Source: Chloroflexota bacterium
GTDB taxonomy: Bacteria; Chloroflexota; Anaerolineae; UBA7937; JACPPX01
Reading direction: 5' to 3'
NCBI GenBank assembly: GCA_016190785.1
Contig: JACPPX010000051.1
Location: forward strand, 1 to 10,731
DNA length: 10,731 bases
Both the position numbers and the translations under genes were made by a program. Positions 6,161-10,731 of this stretch are shown piece after piece; within the stretch, counting starts at the first letter, position 1, and the number at the start of each line of letters is the position of its first letter. The notes under the pieces are model-generated. The model was given only the letters and a program-made list of their open reading frames with translations. It did no database searches and was not told the DNA's origin.

Positions 6161-7285
6161 CTAACTCCCGCCCCGGGACTCCTCGCCATATTCGGCCTTT
6201 GCCTCTCGCCCTGCCCCTCGTGACGCCCGCGGCTTGGCCACTGCAGCGACGGTTGTTGCTGGCCGCTCCTCAGGCCGGGGCCGAGGGGCGGGAATGCCCG
6301 CCGCTGCCCGCACCTTCTGGACGATCTCTGAGGCGAGGTCAGGGTTGGCTTTCAAGAAATCTCGAGCGTTTTCCCTCCCCTGCCCCAGCCGCGTCTCTCC
6401 GAAAGAATAATAGGAGCCCTTTTTCTCCACTACCCCCAACTCCGCGGCGACATCCAAGAGATCCCCTTCCTTGGAAATTCCTTCGTTATACAGGATATCG
6501 AATTCCACATTGCGGAAGGGTGGGGCCACTTTGTTCTTGCGCACCCAGACCTTGGTGCGGTTGCCCACGACAGTATCCCCTACTTTGATCGTGTCCAGCC
6601 GCCGCATGTCCAAACGCACCGAGGCATGGTGCTTAAGCGCCCGACCCCCGGGGGTTGTTTCCGGATTGCCGAACATCACCCCGATCTTCATCCGGATCTG
6701 GTTGGTGAAAATCACTGCCGTCTTAGTACGGCCGATGAGTTGGGTCAGTTTACGCAGTGCCTGGGACATAAGCCGGGCCTGGAGCCCGACATGGACGTCT
6801 CCCATCTCACCTTCCAATTCTGCTTGCGGGACTAGCCCGGCCACAGAGTCGAGGACGATAAGATCCAGGGCGCCGCTCCGCACCAGAGCATCGGTGATCT
6901 GTAATGCCTGTTCCGCAGTATCCGGCTGGGAGATGTAGAGATCCTCGATATTCACCCCGCATTTGGCGGCATAAGCCGGATCCAAGGAATGCTCCACATC
7001 GATGAAAGCAGCCAGACCCCCCATCTTCTGCGCCTCGGCGATGATGTGCTGACAGAGGGTAGTCTTCCCTGAGGACTCTGGGCCGTAGATCTCGGTCATT
7101 CGCCCCCGAGGGATACCCCCGATCCCCAGGGCGATATCCAATCCCAGAGAGCCGGTGGGAATCGCTTCCACTTCCATCGTCCCCGCCATCCCCCCCAGGC
7201 GCATAATCGCCCCTTCCCCATAGCGCTTCCGGATCTGGGATAAAGTCAACTCCAGGGCTTTTTCCTTAGACGTTTCGTTTTCCAT
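6161..7285 (-). CDS. recA: recombinase RecA
   Basis: RecA forms ATP-dependent filaments on single-stranded DNA, drives strand exchange, and triggers LexA self-cleavage. The 374 residues include the Walker A motif GPESSGKT (68-75), the catalytic glutamate in FIDVEH (Glu98), Walker B LIVLDS (142-147), loop L1 near EGEMGDVHVG (158-167) and Gln196 in TNQIRMK. Loop L2 is FGNPETTPGGRALK (205-218). The C-terminal tail after about 330 is rich in Pro, Ala and Arg and then mildly acidic. Two spots are unusual. KHHASVRLD has His219-His220 where Phe-Tyr is standard (E. coli Phe217-Tyr218), and L1 has Val164 where Ser or Ala is usual. The start is supported by AAAGGAG six bases upstream. The promoter contains an SOS box, so damage induction is expected. 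The identification is certain. Confidence 0.98.
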   Translation of the reverse strand: MENETSKEKALELTLSQIRKRYGEGAIMRLGGMAGTMEVEAIPTGSLGLDIALGIGGIPRGRMTEIYGPESSGKTTLCQHIIAEAQKMGGLAAFIDVEHSLDPAYAAKCGVNIEDLYISQPDTAEQALQITDALVRSGALDLIVLDSVAGLVPQAELEGEMGDVHVGLQARLMSQALRKLTQLIGRTKTAVIFTNQIRMKIGVMFGNPETTPGGRALKHHASVRLDMRRLDTIKVGDTVVGNRTKVWVRKNKVAPPFRNVEFDILYNEGISKEGDLLDVAAELGVVEKKGSYYSFGETRLGQGRENARDFLKANPDLASEIVQKVRAAAGIPAPRPRPEERPATTVAAVAKPRASRGAGREAKAEYGEESRGGS

Positions 7286-7325
7286 GACTCTCCTTTCTCT
7301 AAACCACTCCCAAGTTTACCTTAAC

Positions 7326-7343
7326 TTTGCCGAGAATGGCAAA
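7326..7343. repeat. inverted repeat in the recA 5' untranslated region
   Basis: TTTGCC (7326-7331) and GGCAAA (7338-7343) form a perfect 6-bp stem with a 6-nt loop in the roughly 70-nt recA leader. A weaker AAGTT/AACTT repeat overlaps its downstream side (7312-7327). There is no T-run, so it is not a terminator. It could affect mRNA stability or translation, or be incidental. Confidence 0.4.
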
Positions 7344-7361
7344 CCACCCTTACCGACAGTC

Positions 7362-7390
7362 ATTATATCAGAACACAAGTTCTATGTCAA
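7362..7390 (-). promoter_or_regulatory. recA promoter (consensus -35 and -10, 17-bp spacer)
   Basis: On the minus strand TTGACA (7390-7385) and TATAAT (7367-7362) are both perfect and exactly 17 bp apart. The predicted start is near 7355-7356, giving a leader of about 70 nt to the recA ATG. A promoter this strong fits a gene that is held down by a repressor bound in its spacer. Confidence 0.88.
7370..7383. promoter_or_regulatory. LexA/SOS box inside the recA promoter spacer
   Basis: AGAAC-ACAA-GTTCT is a perfect palindrome with the GAAC-N4-GTTC core known for LexA (DinR) in Firmicutes and related lineages. It lies between the -35 and -10 boxes of the recA promoter, where bound LexA would block RNA polymerase. 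No lexA gene is in the window, so recognition by the host LexA is inferred. No other copy of this core was noticed in the window. Confidence 0.82.
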
Positions 7391-7408
7391 GAGCATATCT
7401 CAACACTG

Positions 7409-7424
7409 TTGGAGAATGCTCCAA
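7409..7424. promoter_or_regulatory. operator-like palindrome upstream of the plus-strand methylase-like gene
   Basis: TTGGAG-AATG-CTCCAA is a perfect 6-bp inverted repeat, 16 bp overall. It lies between the recA promoter and the -10 box of the rightward gene, about 31-46 bp before the predicted rightward start. It occupies the place where a -35 box would be and could bind a dimeric regulator. No regulator is known. Confidence 0.4.
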
Positions 7425-7439
7425 GCCACCCGAGTTTAA

Positions 7440-7448
7440 TGCTATACT
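7440..7448 (+). promoter_or_regulatory. extended -10 promoter giving a near-leaderless transcript
   Basis: TGCTATACT has the TGn extension joined to a good -10 hexamer (TATACT, 7443-7448). No recognisable -35 lies 16-18 bp upstream. Transcription would start at about 7455, only a few bases before the ATG at 7458. That agrees with the absence of any Shine-Dalgarno before this gene. Confidence 0.5.
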
Positions 7449-7457
7449 TGCTGGCAA

Positions 7458-9707
7458 ATGGCAGGGCCCGATTATTTCCTCCCTGGGGATGATTCTCCTG
7501 GAATTTTGCCCAATTTCCTAGAGCCAATTTCTCCCCGTCTGGCCGGGCATTATATCGCGGCCTATGTCCCCTCCCATGGCCGCCTCCTGGATCCTTTCTG
7601 CCAAAGCCCAACCCTTGCCCAAGAAGCAGTAGGAAGAGAGGTTTTGCTTTCTCACTTCAGCCCTCTCCATGTTCTCACCGTCGAGAGCCTCCTCCATCTC
7701 ACCTCCCCCCAAGAATTGGATGCCGCCACCACACGACTGGGAGATTTCCCCAAACTGGGCACTCCCCTGCGGGAGAGCATCGCCCGCCTTTATGCCTCCC
7801 ATTGCCACCGTTGTAGAAGCCCAATTACCGTAGATCGCTTCAGATGGGAAAGCGGGATCTTAAAGCAGAAAGAGTTTTCCTGCGACTACTGTGGCTTCCA
7901 GGGGCTGGCTCCGACAGAAGATTTAGACCAGGAGCGAGCCCTAAAAGTTGAGCCGCAAGGTTTCCAATATCATTACCTTTTGGAACGTATCGCTCCGCCG
8001 GGTGACGAGGAGCGGCGGCTAATCAGAAACCTGCTGCAACTCTACACTCCCCGCAATCTTTCTGCCCTCGTGGACATCTCCCTAAAAATTGAATCCTTTT
8101 TTCAGGATGATATCATCCGCCGGGCAATGCAAATTATGCTTCTTTTGACCATTGCCCGCACCAGCAAATTTGGGGCCGATGCCCTACCCCATTTTTCCAC
8201 CGGAAGGCTCCGTCCTCCTCTGACTTTCCAGGAACAAAATGCCTGGATGGTTTTCGAGGATGCCTACCGCACTCTGCGTCATTTGGCTATGGAGCCCATA
8301 AATGATGTTGTCGCCCAGGTCTCCCAAGAATCGACCCGCAGCCTGGCCCATCATCTGCCTCGGCAAAGCACTGATCTCATCATTGCTGTCCCCCCTCTAC
8401 CGGATCGCAACCATTGGGCGCTCCTCTACCTCTGGACCGGTTGGATCTTAGGACGGGAAAAGGCCCAGGTCCTCAAGCCCCTTTTGCGGGTCCGGACCGG
8501 AGACTGGGATTGGTACCGCCGGGCGATGACCACCGCCCTGCGCAGTCTAGCCCCTACCCTCGCTCCCACGGGACGGATGGTGCTTATCCTCTCCCAAGCC
8601 AACTATCCTTGGGCCACCAACCTCCTTCTTGCCGCGGCCGAGGCGGGATTGAAGACCGAGAGTTTTCTCTACCAGACCCGCGAATCCCCAACGGAGACTA
8701 GTGCCCAGGCCAAGGCCGGATCCAAACCGGAAGTAGGCTACGAAGATTATCGCCTGATATTAAGCACCGAAGAAACTCCCCTGGTGCCCGGCCCCACCGT
8801 GGCCCAAAGATTGCGTCAGGTGGCTTATTTGGCTATCCAAGGGATCCTTGAAGAATGGGGAGATGCTCTACCCAGCAACTATCTCCGCCTGGCGGTTTGG
8901 CAATCCTGGAACCGCCAGGACCTCCTGCGCCAAGCGGTAAAAGAGGGGATCCCGGCCAAGGACCTGGAGAAGGAACTGGAAGAAGCCTGGACCGAAGGTC
9001 TAGCCCGACAAATATTCTCTGCCGCGGAGGCTCAAGAAGATTTACACTGGCTGGCCGATAGATCCGAGAAGATTCCACCTCTCCTAGATAGGGTGGAAGA
9101 GGCAGCCCGGCAGGTCGTAGAGAAATCATCTCCCCTAAGTTTTCACCAGGCTCAGGAAGAGGTCTATCGCCAATTTCCCGGATCCCTGACCCCGCCCCGG
9201 GATATGGTGGAAACAGCCCTCCTTGCCTACGGGCGGGAAGCAGAAGGGATGCTTTGGCCCAGCTCCACAGATATTCAGAAAGAAAAAGCCAAGGTGTTGG
9301 ATATTCTCCAGCAATTGGGTGAGCGGCTGGATTTCAAAGTGATCAGTTCCTCGGAAACTAAGCACTCCGACCTGGAATGGGAAGAGGGGGAGAAGACCCT
9401 CTACCGTTTTGTCATCCGCTCCACTGCTCGAGTGGCTGAGTTCTACCGCTGGGCAATTGAGAGCAAGGGCCCCGAGCGGTTGCTGATAGCAATTCCCGAC
9501 ACTTTAAGCGATCTCCTGCGGCTCAAACTGGCTTGGTCTCCGATCCTGCGCCAAAGGTTATTAAGCGCAGGATGGGATTTTGTGAAATTTGGACTTATAA
9601 GAGAGATGGCTGCCCAAGAAAAAATTGAGCGCCACGACTTGGCCAAAATCATCGGGCTTCTCCCCCCTGCGGAAACTAAAGAGGCCCAGCTGCCATTGCT
9701 GCTATAA
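7458..9707 (+). CDS. unrecognised 749-residue protein with a degenerate DNA-methyltransferase fold and zinc ribbon
   Basis: I do not recognise this gene by name. Residues 43-59 read LLDPFCQSPTLAQEAVG, which resembles the SAM-binding motif DPFCGSGTT of N4/N6 DNA methylases, but both motif glycines are changed (Gln49, Pro51). A four-cysteine zinc ribbon follows (Cys116, Cys119, Cys142, Cys145). DLIIAVPPLPD (306-316) sits where the catalytic (D/N/S)PPY motif belongs, with Val311 and Leu314 in place of the key residues. The Rossmann-like remainder (LAPTGRMVLIL, 368-378; LLLAAAEAGL, 389-398) is still visible. A helical, acidic middle and a separate C-terminal domain (about 610-730) follow. The family resemblance suggests a protein that binds nucleic acid or SAM but has lost methyl transfer. 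It is divergent from recA, has no Shine-Dalgarno, and ends 6 nt before the PLP enzyme gene. Function unknown. Confidence 0.75.
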   Translation: MAGPDYFLPGDDSPGILPNFLEPISPRLAGHYIAAYVPSHGRLLDPFCQSPTLAQEAVGREVLLSHFSPLHVLTVESLLHLTSPQELDAATTRLGDFPKLGTPLRESIARLYASHCHRCRSPITVDRFRWESGILKQKEFSCDYCGFQGLAPTEDLDQERALKVEPQGFQYHYLLERIAPPGDEERRLIRNLLQLYTPRNLSALVDISLKIESFFQDDIIRRAMQIMLLLTIARTSKFGADALPHFSTGRLRPPLTFQEQNAWMVFEDAYRTLRHLAMEPINDVVAQVSQESTRSLAHHLPRQSTDLIIAVPPLPDRNHWALLYLWTGWILGREKAQVLKPLLRVRTGDWDWYRRAMTTALRSLAPTLAPTGRMVLILSQANYPWATNLLLAAAEAGLKTESFLYQTRESPTETSAQAKAGSKPEVGYEDYRLILSTEETPLVPGPTVAQRLRQVAYLAIQGILEEWGDALPSNYLRLAVWQSWNRQDLLRQAVKEGIPAKDLEKELEEAWTEGLARQIFSAAEAQEDLHWLADRSEKIPPLLDRVEEAARQVVEKSSPLSFHQAQEEVYRQFPGSLTPPRDMVETALLAYGREAEGMLWPSSTDIQKEKAKVLDILQQLGERLDFKVISSSETKHSDLEWEEGEKTLYRFVIRSTARVAEFYRWAIESKGPERLLIAIPDTLSDLLRLKLAWSPILRQRLLSAGWDFVKFGLIREMAAQEKIERHDLAKIIGLLPPAETKEAQLPLLL

Positions 9708-9713
9708 CCGGCG

Positions 9714-10731
9714 ATGACCAAAGCAAAGTCTCCCTCCCAAATCCCGCGTGTACCTCTTGGCCATCTCCCCACCCCCCTGGAGGATATGCCCCGCTTGGCT
9801 CAACATCTTGGTGGCCCGCGACTTCTGATCAAGCGGGATGACCAGACCGGCCTTGCTTTTGGGGGTAACAAAACCCGCAAACTGGAATATTTCCTGGCCG
9901 AGGCCCTGGCCCAGGGCGCCGATACCCTGGTCACCTTGGGCGTGGCCCACTCCAATCATGTGCGCCAGACCGCGGCCGCCGCGGCAAAATTAGGCCTCAA
10001 AGCCGTGCTTCTTCTCCGCGGCCCTCAGCCGGAGGGCGTGACTGGGAACATCCTTCTGGATCAACTCCTGGGAGCCGAGCTCCGCTGGCTGCCCCCTGGA
10101 AATTATCCTTTGACCAACGAAGTGGCCAAAGAAACCCTTGCCGAACTCCGCCGCGCAGGCCGAAAGCCATATCTTGTCCCCTATGGTGGCACTAACGAAT
10201 TGGGGATTATCGGCTATGTCGCGGCCATGGAGGAAATTCTGGGACAGTTGCGAGATAAAGGCTTGAAGGCCGAGCACATGGTTATGGCCGCCAGTTCAGG
10301 CGGCACGCAAACCGGGTTGGTTTTGGGAAAGAAACTGTTCGGCTATGACGGGGAAATAATTGGCATAAGCGTGGCTTTGCCCAAGCAACAACTTATCGCC
10401 GATATGCTCTCCTTGGCCCAGCGCACAATTGCCCGCTGGGGATTTGAGATCACAGTCTTGGCCGATGATTTCCTGGTCTACGACGATTATTTAGGCGCAG
10501 GTTATGGGGTAAGTGGGCCACCTGAAGTAGAGGCCATCCGCCTGGTAGCCCAGAGGGAGGGTATCTTGCTGGATCCGGTCTATACTGGCCGGGCCATGGC
10601 CGGCCTAATCGACCTCATCCGCCGCGGCACCTTCCACCAAGACGAAACCATCGTCTTCTGGCACACCGGCGGGACTCCTTCCCTCTTCACCTACGCGCAG
10701 GAACTTGGAGTCAAAAACTCGGGCTTAATTA
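9714..10731 (+). CDS. PLP-dependent D-cysteine desulfhydrase / ACC deaminase family enzyme, 3' end cut by window
   Basis: This is a tryptophan-synthase-beta-fold PLP enzyme of the group that contains D-cysteine desulfhydrase and 1-aminocyclopropane-1-carboxylate deaminase. Such enzymes release ammonia and a 2-oxo acid, with sulfide in the case of D-cysteine. The 339 visible residues include RDDQTGLAFGGNKTRKLEY (41-59) with the PLP lysine at Lys53. SNHVRQTAAAAAKLG (80-94) and the phosphate-binding loop SSGGTQTG (194-201) follow, then LDPVYTGRAMAGL (286-298) and HTGGTPSLFTY (317-327). The last motif normally lies close to the C-terminus, so little is missing. AHSNH replaces the more usual QSNH. 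ATG 9714 is 6 nt after the previous stop and has no Shine-Dalgarno, so coupled translation is likely. The family is clear; substrate (D-cysteine, ACC or another amino acid) cannot be decided from sequence alone. Confidence 0.88.
   Translation, partial: MTKAKSPSQIPRVPLGHLPTPLEDMPRLAQHLGGPRLLIKRDDQTGLAFGGNKTRKLEYFLAEALAQGADTLVTLGVAHSNHVRQTAAAAAKLGLKAVLLLRGPQPEGVTGNILLDQLLGAELRWLPPGNYPLTNEVAKETLAELRRAGRKPYLVPYGGTNELGIIGYVAAMEEILGQLRDKGLKAEHMVMAASSGGTQTGLVLGKKLFGYDGEIIGISVALPKQQLIADMLSLAQRTIARWGFEITVLADDFLVYDDYLGAGYGVSGPPEVEAIRLVAQREGILLDPVYTGRAMAGLIDLIRRGTFHQDETIVFWHTGGTPSLFTYAQELGVKNSGLI

Noticed and set aside
1..10731. CRISPR array, insertion sequence or prophage genes
   Set aside because: No regularly spaced direct repeats, transposase, integrase or phage genes were seen anywhere in the window.

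Overview
The window looks like chromosomal DNA of a bacterium with moderately high GC and dense, compact gene packing. The gene set and several protein details suggest the phylum Chloroflexota. These details are an extra segment in sigma region 3, a CHC2 zinc finger with CX3C spacing, and the order recA-recX-rny-dnaG-rpoD. This assignment is an inference from remembered family patterns, not a tree.

Layout: the left edge holds 13 bases that match the 5' end of a minus-strand tRNA (tRNA-Asn-like). Next come five minus-strand housekeeping genes, read from right to left: recA (7285-6161), recX (5810-5175), rny (5144-3612), dnaG (3410-1425) and rpoD (1416-169). To the right of recA, a divergent control region of about 170 bp leads into two plus-strand genes. 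The first is an unrecognised 749-residue protein built on a degenerate DNA-methyltransferase fold with a zinc ribbon. The second is a PLP-dependent D-cysteine desulfhydrase/ACC-deaminase family enzyme that runs off the right edge.

Regulation is unusually readable. recA has a textbook promoter (TTGACA, 17 bp, TATAAT) with a GAAC-N4-GTTC SOS box filling the spacer, so LexA control is expected. The 350-bp space between recA and recX is not empty. It has its own promoter (TTGACA, 17 bp, TAAGAT) just after the recA stop, and it ends in a strong hairpin plus U-tract immediately before the recX ribosome-binding site. The 5' arm of that terminator is also perfectly complementary over 12 bases to a segment about 175 nt upstream. 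Terminator and antiterminator are therefore mutually exclusive, which is the architecture of a riboswitch or attenuator. I match it to no known class, and it is the best candidate here for an undescribed system. It would set expression of recX and the downstream rny independently of recA.

Functionally, recA/recX form a recombinase and its modulator. rny is the membrane RNase Y. dnaG-rpoD is the core of the macromolecular synthesis operon without rpsU; a perfect -10 box lies 34 bp upstream of the dnaG start. The right-hand pair (methylase-like protein and PLP enzyme) is probably one transcription unit, but no shared function is evident.
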